A DNA stretch of 64,000 bases from Symsagittifera roscoffensis (GCF_963678635.1 NC_087071.1:9285842-9349841), one strand, 5' to 3'; counted from the first letter of the stretch, positions 22,660 through 33,850 are shown. Made by a program: numbers and translations. The notes: a model not told the origin generated them from the sequence alone.

Positions 22660-23140
22660 TTTTGAAATTTTTCTTGACACAAAAAATTTCTGTACAAAAT
22701 TGAAGGCGTAGACTTTTATGCAAGAGGCTTTTCCACAACTTGTTGCCTCGATTAAATACTTGATATCACATTGAGTTGTTTTCGAGAAGAGATAAAAGGC
22801 TTTAAAAAACGTTAAAAAAAATCGAAAACTTGACTGTTTTGAGAATCGTAACTTGTTGTGTAAAAAAACTGGCGTTACCGCTTATGCAAGAGAGCTTCCC
22901 ACAATTCCTTTTACCCATTGAAACCAAAATCTCAGATTTGAGTTTGTAGTTCCCGAGAAAAGTGAAAAAGTTTTATCAAACGGTCAAAAAATTGAAACAT
23001 TTGACTTTTACGAGAGCCATAGATTTTTGCTCAAAAAAAGGGCGTAACCGCTCCTGCAGGGGAGCTTCCCATAACGCGTCCTTTCGATTGAAATCAAAAT
23101 CTTACATTTGTGAGATTAGATTTTGTGAAAATGTAGAAAA
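22660..23140. repeat. 165-bp tandem repeat, three diverged copies
   Basis: Copies near 22680-22805, 22806-22970 and 22971-23130 share a GGCGTA-CCGCTTATGCA-type core, GAGAGCTTCCCACAA, ATTGAAA-CAAAATCTCA and TTCGAGA-AAGA. The first copy is the most diverged. Short open frames across it are not credible genes. Confidence 0.65.
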
Positions 23141-23499
23141 ATCCAAAAATATGCAACAAAAACTCCCCCACACACATTTCCGAAGGCTGTAGAAAGTGAG
23201 TGAATGTAAAAAGAGACTGGGTAATTATGCAGGCACACAGAGCATGGGCGGATTTCCCTTTGTTACCACTTTTTCGAAAATAAAATGAGTAGTTCTTGAG
23301 GGGAACTAAATTTTTGGAAAAAAATTTCCAAAGCTTCTCAAAAAAAACCCAATGCCATACATTTCTATTTAACCTGCTTTTATCAAACAGGAGCCAAAAA
23401 AACTGAATTCCGAGAGCTTTCGTAAGAAATGAATGTGGTTACAAATACCTGAGCTTTGTAATCGAAAAAAAACTGCCCTAAGATCTCTATTTAAAACTT

Positions 23500-25130
23500 A
23501 TTCTGCTTTGCCTTACGCTGCCCTGGCTTGCCCAATGCTGCCCTACCTTGCCTTGCCGGGTTGCGCTACTCTGCCTTGCGCCATCCCGTCTTATTTTGCT
23601 ATATTACACCTTGCTTTGCGCTGCCCTGGTATGCTGCTTCTCCTTCCCGGCGCTGGGATGCTCTACTTCGCCTTACCTTGCGCTGCCCTGCCTTGTTCTG
23701 CAATGCGCAGCTCTGCCTTGCTTCGCGGTGCCCTGCCAAGCTCGTTGCACTGCGCTGCCCTACGTGGCCGTGTTCTGTGCTGCCCCAGTTTGTCTTGTGC
23801 TACCTTGTACTTGGCTGCTCTGCTCAACATGCCTTACTCTGCTCATCAACCTGCCCTGCCTTGCCCCTCCTTCCACTGATTTGCTTTGCCCTACCTTGCG
23901 CTTCGCTGCCTTTCCCTGTCATGACTTGCGCTGCCCTGCCTTGCGCTTCTCTGCCATACTTTTTGTACCCTGCTTTGTTTTGCGCTTCGCTGTTTTGCTT
24001 TGAGCTGCCATACTCTTCTTTGCCTTGTCCTGCTTTGCCCCTCCTTCCGCTACCCTGCACAGCCTTGTCTTGGGCCGCTCGGTTTTGCCTTTCCTTGCCT
24101 TGGACTACCATTATCATTCCGTGCCATGCGCTACCTTGCATATAAATGCCCTGTCATGCTCCTCTTTGCCTTGCTCTGCCACTCCCCTCCTTGCCTTGCT
24201 TTGCGCTGCCTTCCCTGCATATTTTCTTTGCCCAGTCCCTTTGTACCTTATGCTGCCCTGCCCCTACTTGCCTTGCGTTGCCCTTCCCCTTTTTGCCTTG
24301 CGCTACCCTGCCCCTCCTTGCCTTGCGCTGCCCTGCCCCTGCTTGCTCTGCCTTGTTCTGCAATGCGCAGCTCTGCCTTGCTTCGCGGTGCCCTGCCAAG
24401 CTCGTTGCACTGCGCTGCCCTACGTGGCCGTGTTCTGTGCTGCCCCAGTTTGTCTTGTGCTACCTTGTACTTGGCTGCTCTGCTCAACATGCCTTACTCT
24501 GCTCATCAACCTGCCCTGCCTTGCCCCTCCTTCCACTGATTTGCTTTGCCCTACCTTGCGCTTCGCTGCCTTTCCCTGTCATGACTTGCGCTGCCCGGCC
24601 TTGCGCTTCTCTGCCTTACTTTTTGTACCCTGCTTTGTTTTGCGCTTCGCTATTTTGCTTTGAGCTGCCATACTCTTCTTTGCCTTGTCCTGCTTTGCCC
24701 CTCCTTCCGCTACCCTGCACAGCCTTGTCTTGGGCCGCTCGGTTTTGCCTTTCCTTGCCTTGGACTACCATTATCATTCCGTGCCTTGCGCTACCTTGCA
24801 TTGAAATGCCCTGTCATGCTCCTCTTTGCCTTGCGCTGCCACTCCCCTCCTTGCCTTGCTTTGCGCTGCCTTCCCTGCATATTTTCTTTGCCCAGTCCCT
24901 TTGTACCTTACGCTGCCCTGCCCCTACTTGCCTTGCGTTGCCCTTCCCCTTTTTGCCTTGCGCTACCCTGCCCCTCCTTGCCTTGCGCTGCCCTGCCCCT
25001 GCTTGCCTTGCGTTGATCTGCCCCTCCTTGCCTTGCGTTGCTCAACCCCTCCTTGCCTTGCGCCAGCCTGCCTTACGCTTACGCTTTCCCGCCCTCCTTG
25101 CCTTGCGCTGCCCTGACCTGCGCTCAAAAC
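23500..25130. repeat. GC-rich TGCCY pentamer satellite
   Basis: About 1.6 kb built of degenerate pentamers (CTTGC, GCTGC, CCTGC, CCCTC) such as CCTTGCGCTGCCCTGCC. The + strand is strongly C/T-rich against a purine-rich complement. All six frames are long and open (Cys/Leu/Pro-rich or Gly/Lys/Gln-rich) purely because of composition. It abuts CTTGAATAGC-type satellite on both sides. Confidence 0.95.
23690..25008 (+). repeat. 660-bp near-identical tandem duplication inside the TGCCY satellite
   Basis: The interval 23690-24349 recurs at 24350-25008 with an offset of exactly 660 bases. Over the first 400 bases I find only a handful of substitutions (for example CCTG to CCGG near 24597). The copies therefore arose much later than the pentamers diverged. 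Confidence 0.9.
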
Positions 25131-25299
25131 TTCATAACAATTTGTCTAGACGTTTGATCTTGACCTTTCCTAGTTTGCTGTATCTTGAAAAACTAAGGTT
25201 TATTTTCGAATTGGTTTCTTAAACACTACGAGTGGTGAGCTATTAAACCTGGCGCCCATAAAAAATGAAAACGATTTACAATTAAATATAAGATGAAAA

Positions 25300-27780
25300 A
25301 TTTTCAGTAGAAGGCCTCATGTTTCAGAGGCTATCGGGCGCAAGGCTTAAAAACGCTTAGATCAGAACGGTTAAAAATCATTCATAGGACCGCCGATTAT
25401 TCTAAAGTCTGGAATTTTTGAGAATTTTTTTAAAAAGCAAATACGAAACTCTGTAAACAAAAACAATTTGATTGAACTTCATAACTAAACATTATCTGCC
25501 CACTTCGTCTCAAAAATGTTTGCGTTCCTATATTGAATTCAATCTAAGACCGATCAATTAAACAGCAATCTCCACGTTTTGAGAAACTATTTTTTAAGGA
25601 ACGGATTCGGCCTTTGAATTAACTTAAAATACTTCAAAGTTTTAGGGCCTGAATAGCTTGCCTAGAAATGCTTGAAAACCGATTTGGTTTATGGAAAACT
25701 TTGAATTACTTCACAGGTTGAATAGCTCCCCTAAGTAAATCTTAACTTTTCATGAACCGATTCGGTCATTGAAATAACCTGAGAAAAAATTCAAAGGTTC
25801 AAAGCTTGAATAGCTTGCTTGCAAAATTTGAGATTTTTGCAAATTCATTCTTTTTTTGAAACAACTTAAAATATCTTAGAGTTTCAGTGCTTGAGGACTT
25901 GAATTTGGAAACTGCCATTTTTGCAAAAATTTTAGCTCGCTTCAGAAAACATGACTTTTTCGCGGACCAATTTGGTCTATAAAATAAATTGAACTATTTC
26001 AAATTTTCATATCTGGAATGTCTTTAATATAAATTTTTGTTAATCGATTTCGTTCCTGAAATAGCTTAACCGATTTGGTTTTAGAAACAACTTGACATTT
26101 GTTAAATTTGTAATTTAAACAGCTTGCTGCAGAAAAATTTGATTATTTTTGCAATTCGATTCGTTTTTCAAATTAACATGAAATAATTTTAGGTTTTTAT
26201 CGATTGAATGGCTTCAATCGAATAACTTTAAATTTCGGCATCTGATTTGTTTGTTTCAAAGTTTGTTAGTTTGAGTAGCTTTTTTAGAAAAATTTGAGTT
26301 TTTTGCCATCCAATTATTTTTTGACAACATCCTGAAATAATTTCAAGTTTAAAAGCTTGACTGGATTGCTTTGAATTTAACAAACCAAAACATCTTGAAT
26401 CATTTTATTTTTCCATTCTTTTATCCACTTGCTGAAGAGAAACGACTCGCTCTTTGAAATAGCTTGAAAAAGTTTTAAAGGTTCATTGCTTGAATTGTTT
26501 CAATGGAACGTTTTTGATGTGAAATAACAGTAATATTCAACTCAGTCGAAGTAACAACCAGCCGAAAATACGTGTTAAGTGTTATATAATAGTTATGTAA
26601 AAATTATGTAACAATCACGAAAATCATGCAAATTTCATTGATGTGACGTAATTTTTCGGCTGTGTGATATACTCCGCTCCTTTCTGGCTGGCTTATACTT
26701 CGGCTGGTTTGATTACTCTCGAAATATTAAAACTTGCTAAGAAAAACTAACTTTTCACGAACTGATTCGATCTATGAAAAACTCAAAATAATTCAAAGTT
26801 TCATAGCTTGAATAGCTTGTTTAGAAAAATTTTCAAATTTTGAGAACCAATTCGATCTATCGAATGGCTTCAGATAATTCGAACTCTCACCGCTTGAAAG
26901 ATTTCAATAGAAAAACTTAATATTTTTGCCATCCGATTCGCTTTAAGAAACAACATAATTTTTTCAAAGAGCCATTTGCTTGTATAATTTGCTTAGAAAA
27001 ACTTTCAAACTTTGAGAACCAATTCGATCTATCTAATAGCTTTAGATAATTCAAACTTTTACCGCTAGAATAGAAAAGCTTAATGTTTTCGCAATTTGAT
27101 TCGCTTTATAAAATGACTTCAATTTTTCAAAGCGCCATTGGCTTGAATAGCTTGCCTAGAAAAACTTATTCTTTTCGCGAACCGATTCGATCTAGGAAAT
27201 TCAAAACTTTTCAAACCGATTTACAATATTGCTTTACTTGAAAGTTTTAGACGTTTCATAGATTGACTAGCTAGATCAGAACAGCAACTAACTTTTTTCG
27301 GGGCGATTGATTATTGGAGACAAGCTTACTAGCATTTTTTAAATTATTGAGAGAAAAATTAATGCCCTATTTAGCTGCTATAAGGCAAAATGGTCAAGAG
27401 GGATCATTGAGCTCAACGTTTAAGAAAGATGAACTCGATTCAAGTTCCAGGTTAGACAGTATCTGCTCATTTTGCTCAAAATTTTGCGTATACAGATTCA
27501 TTTCATTCTGAAACGAATCAACTTAAAGCAGCAACATCCATGCTGAGAAAACTTATAATTTTAGAAAACAGACTCGCGCTATGACACAACTTGAAATATT
27601 TTATAGCTGGAATAGCTTGCTTAAACCAAACCAGCCTACAAAATTTTTTTAAAAATATTTCTCAGTTTCAAAGTTTGAATAGCTTTTTCAAAGTTTGAAT
27701 AACTTTTTGCGAACCGATTCCGTCTATGAAAAAAATCGAAATTTTTCAAAGTATCATAGCTCTAGTTTTTTTTAAAAGAT
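25300..27780. repeat. Satellite domain, right block (CTTGAATAGCTTG repeats)
   Basis: The same degenerate unit as in the left block (GAACCGATTCG-TCTATGAAA, AACTTGAA, CATAGCTTGAATAGCTTG) repeats dozens of times. It starts again with the lead segment (25305-25610) and shows a third partial lead near 27450-27560. It is interrupted by a MITE at 26545-26715. No genes. Confidence 0.75.
26545..26715. mobile_element. MITE family C (CAGCCGAAGTAT ends)
   Basis: Ends with inverted similarity: ACCAGCCGAAAATACGTGTT on the left and TATACTTCGGCTGGTTTGAT on the right. The inside has AAGTGTTATATAATAGTTATG, TATGTAACAATCACGAAA and TACTCCGC. The same element occurs at 48299-48465 and 49536-49705. It has no coding capacity and is about 170 bp, as expected of a non-autonomous DNA transposon. 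Confidence 0.65.
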
Positions 27781-27914
27781 CCAACACAGAATAACTCACA
27801 GCTAGCCTAAAATGGTGAGTCAAAAATGTTTTCTGTAAAACTTTTTGAAAATAATTTTTTTTTTGAAAATTGATTATTCCAATTACAATTTCTGAAAATA
27901 CCAGATTTTACAAA

Positions 27915-28865
27915 TTAAATTTGGTTCTTCTCGTCTATCAAGGTTGTTTCTTTTCTCGTTTTCAGCACTATCAGAGACTGCAACACTATATTCAAGCAAA
28001 TCAGCGAAGCTCCAATGATTGAATAAATATGAGGCGTTTTTTCCATCAATAAAACTTGCAAAATATAACACAAAACAATACTCAAACATTTCACCGTAAA
28101 CGAAATTGATGGAAATGATAATTGAGACCCTTTAAAACCTAAAAAAGCGTTAATTGTAAAGCAAGCACAGCCTAAAAGAAGGAATGTTTTGTTTTTAAAG
28201 TCGCAAACTGGAACTGCAAAATTCGTTTTGATGACAAATGGCAATGGCATTAGACAACAACCTAATCGTGAAGCGAAAACTAACAAACCAGTGTTAACAG
28301 ATGACCATTGTCGCATGATAATATAAAACAGGGCATTTATTAACCCAGATATAAGACTTAAACTAAACCCGAATAACCCGTGGAAGTTGAACTGAGTGTC
28401 TATTCTCGTTTCTGATTGGCTAATAAATACGAGTCCAGTTAAGCCAATCAGCGAGCAGCAAATTGTCAGCCAATGAGGTTTTAGTCTGAGGAGAAAAAAT
28501 TCAAGCACTAAACCGAAAGCGAAACTGGAATAATAATGAATAGATGTTGAATCGCCAGCCGTTAAATAATCATAAGAAAGGACAAGTAAATAATTTGATA
28601 AACTAGATAAAATAGCTCCATTTAAAACAATTTTTCCGACCAAATGCCAATTTAACTTTCGTTGATTGAAAAATAAAAACCAAGCGATACCTGTAACTAA
28701 TCCGAAAACGCCCATAACCAAAGTTGAAAAATGGCCCCCCATTTCAGAATATTGAATGGAAACATAAGCGAAAGCAACTACAGTTGAAGCAAGGACTGTG
28801 CAACAAATTCCAAGAAAATTGTTTTTCCGAGAACTTCCAATTTGATTTGAATCTGAAGCTGCCAT
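27915..28865 (-). CDS. SLC35G-like EamA/DMT-family transporter, intronless
   Basis: A 316-residue ORF from ATG at 28865 to TAA at 27915. It has ten hydrophobic segments at about residues 15-38, 45-66, 75-98, 107-126, 131-149, 162-184, 191-212, 227-245, 255-274 and 278-301, the usual number for drug/metabolite transporters. The two EamA halves are visible: YDYLTAGDSTSIHYYSS before TM4 corresponds to the first-half LPLADATVI-type motif, and SFPSISFTVKCLSIVLCYIL plus IIGASLICLNI correspond to the second half. Polar N- and C-termini (MAASDSNQ; KTRKETTLIDEKNQI) are expected to be cytosolic. Length and layout best fit SLC35G (TMEM20/22-like); the substrate is unknown. No introns, typical of many SLC35G genes or of a retrocopy. 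The frame is intact. Confidence 0.85.
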   Translation of the reverse strand: MAASDSNQIGSSRKNNFLGICCTVLASTVVAFAYVSIQYSEMGGHFSTLVMGVFGLVTGIAWFLFFNQRKLNWHLVGKIVLNGAILSSLSNYLLVLSYDYLTAGDSTSIHYYSSFAFGLVLEFFLLRLKPHWLTICCSLIGLTGLVFISQSETRIDTQFNFHGLFGFSLSLISGLINALFYIIMRQWSSVNTGLLVFASRLGCCLMPLPFVIKTNFAVPVCDFKNKTFLLLGCACFTINAFLGFKGSQLSFPSISFTVKCLSIVLCYILQVLLMEKTPHIYSIIGASLICLNIVLQSLIVLKTRKETTLIDEKNQI

Positions 28866-29028
28866 TCTGTGTAATTTATTGTAGATAAAGCAAAAGTAAG
28901 GAAAATATTGATCAACGGCGACAACTACTGAAAAAAAAATAATTGACTCTTCTCACACCAAACCCCCCCCCCCCCCCTTCGAAAGTATTTGGTTTGCAAA
29001 CGAGCGAATTTTTACAACCAACAAGTGT
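28866..29028. other. Transporter upstream region with a C-homopolymer
   Basis: The presumed 5' flank of the - strand transporter. A C-run of about 13 at 28965-28978 precedes TTCGAAAG. No clear TATA or other promoter element. Confidence 0.3.
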
Positions 29029-29029
29029 T

Positions 29030-29430
29030 ATAAAGACCAAGTTAACATGCTCCAAAGCAGTTTAGGGGGGGGGGAGATGTTAATTATTGGCTCTAAGTGA
29101 GAGTTTTCAGAAATCAGAATCGATTGAGCAAATTTACATGCAGCACTTAGCAAATTTAATCTGAATTAAATGCTTGAATGCTGGGGTGGAAATATCTTAC
29201 CTGTGTCTATCTGGAGTGAGGATTTTAACTTGATCCCGTGTGTTACATAAAAAAATTTATGGACCAAGTTAACATCCTCCCCCCTAAACACGTTTAGGGG
29301 GGAGGATGTTAACTTGGTTCTAAGTTGGGAATTTTCAGCCAATCAGAATCGATTATTTTACATGCAGCGCTTAGGAAATTTAATTTAATTTAAGCGCTGG
29401 GGTGGAGGATCTTAACTTGGTCTATTTATT
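29030..29430. mobile_element. Foldback MITE-like element with nested hairpin
   Basis: Outer ends are inverted: ATAAAGACCAAGTTAACAT at 29031 and CTTAACTTGGTCTATTTAT near 29411. The body is two diverged direct copies (about 29036-29215 and 29261-29420) sharing GGGGGGAGATGTTAA/GGATGTTAACTTGG, AATCAGAATCGATT and TTTACATGCAGC-CTTAG. At 29264-29317 lies a perfect inverted repeat with 26-bp arms and a 2-base spacer. Confidence 0.6.
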
Positions 29431-29829
29431 TGGGGGGGGGGGGGGTTCCGGAAAAAGAGCCGAATAATTAAGCAGGCAGAAGAACACATTTGTAATGAAA
29501 GCAAAACCTTTAAACTGGTAGTATATAAATTCTTGCGCCGCGGAATTTAGTCAAACAGCGCGGTTGGCGGCGTTTTATTCAAATGGTTCAATGCTTTGGT
29601 GGTCTAAAGAAGTTGTATATATGCACTTCAAATAATCCAGTTCGAGAACGCCTTATCACCGTTTGGCCAATATCGTTTAGTTTCTTGAAGTATGACTTGG
29701 CAATCCTATACATAAACTGAAACATGTAAAATAAAACGCGGTTATGTAAAATATAACGTGCGTTACGAATATGAAACCTGCTAAGTATAACTAAAACGAG
29801 GAGGTTTCGTCAATTAATCAAAAAGTACA

Positions 29830-31075
29830 AAAATGAAAAAGCTAAGTAAAAAATGTAACAATATCGGAACGAACGTTGAAAATAATTTCTACTTCGTCGA
29901 AACTTCAAAGTGGTGGCTTTTTAACTTTAAACCCTGGATATCTGGATTAACAGGAGTTTTTGAGCCTTTTCTGCAGCTTCTGGGATTGTTCACAATCATT
30001 GAATCTTCTCGTCGCGATTGATTGTTTTTCTTTTGCCAGTTAAATAAGCAGGCATAATCAAATAAAAACATCGTTTTGTTTGGTGCATACGAGCTGTAAG
30101 CGTGCTAAACCTATTTTTAAAAAAATCAAATTAATAAATTTGACTATTGTCAAAGGTAAACCGTGTTCTAGGAACTATTTAAGATTTTATTTGCTTAAGT
30201 TTTAATTTGGCAAATTTGGTAATTTGAAAAAAAATTGGGAGAATTTACCTTCGGTAGCGAAAATTTTATCAATTGGTGAAGGTTTAACTGCGAGCACGCC
30301 TATGGATCTCGGGTATTTTCGCTGTAATAACCTTTCTCTAGAATTTGAAAATGTCTTCAGTTTATCGATATCCGAGTTCGTTTTCGCAGTAATCGCTAAA
30401 TGAAATTGCTCACTCCAATGGCTCTTTGGTGAGGTTCCGGAGGCTCAGAAATTTGGCTCAGGAATTTGGTCAGAAAGATGGAATCCATCGTAGACTCGGA
30501 TTGCTGATTGACTGCGCCATTAAAGCAATGTTGTTCTAACTTATGGAAAGAAGAAAACAAGTTAAAAATAAAAAATGTTGGTGTGGATTTGAGAGCATTT
30601 AGATCTGGTTTGGGTGGAGCTTCTGAGTGTTTTCTTCAAGTTCTCGGATTGTCCAGAGCTTTAAGAACCACTGAAAATTCTTGTCGGGATATAAGTTTTC
30701 CTCTTGCCCGCTAAAGGCGGTAACAATAACTAAATAAAACAAAATGAACCTTTAAGGACTTCCATTTGCCAAAAGTAAGGGTTTTCACAAGCTGTTGAAA
30801 AACTTTTTCGGAGGAAATACTTTCCTTGGCGCAAGGATTATCCAGAGGGGAATGTTTAATTGAGGATGCTTTTGGATCTTTGGTTATGTCGATGTAAGAA
30901 CCTTTCCTAAAGATCAGTGGTGTTTTCAGGTTATCGAGATCCAAATTCTTTTTTTTTCAAAATTGCTAAAGGAAGTTGTGCACTCCACTTAACTTTGGTA
31001 TTGGGAATTTTAACAATATCGTTTGGCCAGAATTATGCAATTTCAGCACAGAAAGATGGAACTTAAGACATCACA
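29830..31075. repeat. Diverged tandem duplication of a ~650-bp segment
   Basis: Segments about 29830-30430 and 30550-31000 align in order. Shared blocks include CAG-TTCT-GGATTGT, TTTTCTTTTGCC-GTTAAA, GGATCT-GG-TAT and TTATCGA-ATCC-A-TTC. Translated on the - strand they agree best: NPRSCRKGSKTPVNPD-QGLK against NPRT-stop-RKHSEAPPKPD-NALK, and WSEQFHLAI-K-NSDIDKLKT against WSAQLPLAI-K-NLDLDNLKT. Stops and a frameshift in an A-run break both. They may be remnants of a coding repeat; I do not recognise it. Confidence 0.4.
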
Positions 31076-31687
31076 ACAACCCTTTCCGTTTTAGCCCCCC
31101 TTGCCCCTATAAAAGCAATTTCTTTTTTTAATTTTATTTTATTTTATTTTTTATTAACAATTATTGTTTTCAGTTTGTTTTACGTATCTCTGTGGATCCT
31201 TTTGTCATGAAATTTGACTCGTAGATTAGTTACACCAAAATAAACACATTAAATCTACATATATTAATAATTGCGCCCAAAAATTTTTGTGTATATCTGG
31301 TTGATGACGGTAGAAAAGCCAGAAAATATGTTTCTTAAACAAAAAATATTCATTATTTTGTGGTTAGATGATTCTTTTTATCGCTATGAGAACTGTTGGA
31401 TTTTTTCTATTGGTAAAGAACCAGCGCGCGTTTTTTTTGTCATCTTCAGTGAACGTTGTTGGCACGTTCTCTCTATTTGCAACTTTTTTTTTAGGTTAGA
31501 ATGAAATATTGGTAAGAAGAAACCTGAATAAATTCTTGCCGCATTCATGGAAATACAGTTTAGTATAAACATACACATCAACCAATATATGAGCGTGGAA
31601 TATACTAGCCGCGACGTATTCAGCTACATAAAATGAGCGCTGTAGATGAATATACAAAAAAGATTATCTTCTATGTTGAAATAAGAG

Positions 31688-32161
31688 TGCATTTGCGGGT
31701 CTAGGACAACAAGCCGACGGGACTTCAAGCCGAAGGGACTTCAGACCGAAAATTGAACTATACAAGCACCTCAAATCATTATTTTTTCATCTCTAAAACG
31801 TTGCTTTTCAAAATCTTAGGCTAGTTTAGTCCATAATAAGCGTTATTTATGACAATGAATCACTTAGGATTTGCATTAGTTAATAACATCAGCCGATTTT
31901 TGAAACGCATAAATTATAAACAAGAAAAATACCTTCCACCGTGTTTTATTTTTCAACTTTCCTAAACATCACTTGGAGGCTTAAATTTTATGAAAACGCT
32001 AATAATTATCAAATAAAGATCAGGAAATTGAGAAATTCTTCAAAAACTTTTCAAATTAACCTTATTTCATGACTTAATGCGAAAATTTTCGGCTTGAAGT
32101 CCCTAATTTTACGATTCGGCTTGAATTCCCGTCGGCTTGATGTCCGGCACCCTGCATATGC
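31688..32161. mobile_element. MITE family D (CAAGCCGACGGGA ends)
   Basis: The left end GCATTTGCGGGTCTAGGACA, then CAAGCCGACGGGACTTCAAG and CCGAAGGGAC, is repeated inverted at the right end (CCGTCGGCTTGATGTCCGGC, then ACCCTGCATATGC). The imperfect terminal inverted repeats are about 70 bp, with internal CAAGCCGAA sub-repeats. The interior is AT-rich without an ORF. The target duplication is not certain. Confidence 0.65.
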
Positions 32162-32204
32162 GACTGTTTTTATAAATCGGAGACCGATCGTTTAGCAGAC
32201 CAAT

Positions 32205-32280
32205 CTTTTAGCATAAAAAGTGAAAAATGACTCTTTTAGCAGGCATAAAAAGTGAAAAATGACTCTTTTAGCAGGCCAAG
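32205..32280. repeat. Short direct repeat, two copies
   Basis: GCATAAAAAGTGAAAAATGA followed by CTCTTTTAGCAG occurs twice in a row, nearly identical. It is also preceded by a partial copy (CAATCTTTTAGCATAAAA). Confidence 0.7.
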
Positions 32281-32929
32281 GTAGTAAAGTGATGATACAA
32301 CAATGCCGAAAAAGGCGGAAACATTTCAGAATAATTTAAACGCATATTCTAAAATTTTGGCGCCAAAATGTCTGCAACTGCAAATTAAACAATCATTTTG
32401 GCGCTAAAATGTCTAAATTGCATTTTTTTTTTCGCTCAAAATCTTAAAATGGCAGTTAAGATGGTACACGTTCGCCGTTTAGTTTTTGATTGCCGCACTT
32501 AATATGTTGACATTTGTTCAAATTTTTGTCACTTTTGAAAACATTTTCCCTTTCGGCACTAATTCGCCACTAATTTTTTTTCGGCACTGTTGTACTTCAT
32601 TACTGTTTTACTGCCCACTCAGTATTGTTGGCTAGACTATGTGGTAGCCAGTTTGTACATCGGCTAATTTGTACCCTAACCAATTTTATTTCCTGGCTTC
32701 AATCGTATGACAACTTTACATGTTTTTCCTTAATCTTTTTCTCAATAAAATGACAACTTTTTTTCCTTCAATCGTCAATTGAAGTTCTCTTTTGCAAAAG
32801 GAACTAAATCCCTGCAATGATGACAAATTGGACAGCTCAATTTTTTTGAAGTTATTGCTCATACATAGCCGCATCCAGTTTCAAGCGTTAATGATTAATT
32901 ATGTAACGATTTTAGTACCAGTTTTACTA

Positions 32930-33850
32930 AAATTGAGAAACAATCGATTTTAATCAATTGATAATCGAATATAACCTCTCTTTTTAAAAAAATCAAAATA
33001 TAATTAATTATAATCCAATATTATAATCAATTTATTTTTTCGGCTTTTTTAAATACAATTAAAAACAATTATAATTGATTATAGTACATTATTTTTAATC
33101 AAATTTCGAGTTCATTAGTTTTGCACAAAACTCCATTATAATCGTTTATAATTGATTATAATCCCTTTTGTTTTTCCATTTTGTCATCGACGTTGCCTCT
33201 AATTTGCTTATATTTCATGCTTTTTGTACAGATTGGTTCCTATGAAAAATCAAAAAAAAATTTTTAAAAGTTTTTCAATCAATTCCAGTTTATAAGGTTT
33301 TTTTTTTTCATTTCTTCCCCATTAGAGTTGTTTTGTGATGCTTATTTCAAGCTTTTTTAATCACCAAAACATCAGCAAATTGATTTAGTTTCATGATTGA
33401 TTCGGAAGACTTATTTTTCATCTACCGCGGGAATCTCTCCACTAATGTGAAAGGATCTCTATGAAACTTTTGTTTCGTGGTACAACTTTGTGTTCAGATG
33501 AACCAAAGTGTTCAGGAGATCTCTCTTTTAGATATTTTCTTATTGACACAAAAATAATAACCCAAAAGATATATTTCGACCATAGTTTTCAATTGACAAT
33601 TTTTGGTAAATAAGAGATTACAATCGATTATAATCGATTTTAATTGATTGTAAGGATTTTTTGAAAAAACTATAATCAATTATAATCGGTTATAAGAAAT
33701 TATAATCTATTGGAAAAAATCACGAATATAATCATTTATAAATCCTTTAAACACCTAATTTTGGTAATTATAATCAAATATAATTGTCAAAAAATGGTCA
33801 TAATAATCCGTTATAATCGATTATTTACGCCTAAACTTGGATGCGGGTGC
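32930..33850. repeat. AT-rich palindrome cluster (ATAATCGATTATAAT)
   Basis: Many copies of ATAATCAATTATAATTG/ATAATCGATTATAATC, each self-complementary, lie within 900 bp around the outer end of the left palindrome arm. The sequence entering at the right window edge (63900-64000) is the inverted counterpart of 33742-33840. Confidence 0.6.

Noticed and set aside
23433-25222. Long Cys/Leu/Pro-rich open reading frames on both strands (up to 358 codons)
   Set aside because: They are produced by the stop-free TGCCY pentamer satellite. Several overlapping frames are open at once and there is no start, splice or domain signal.
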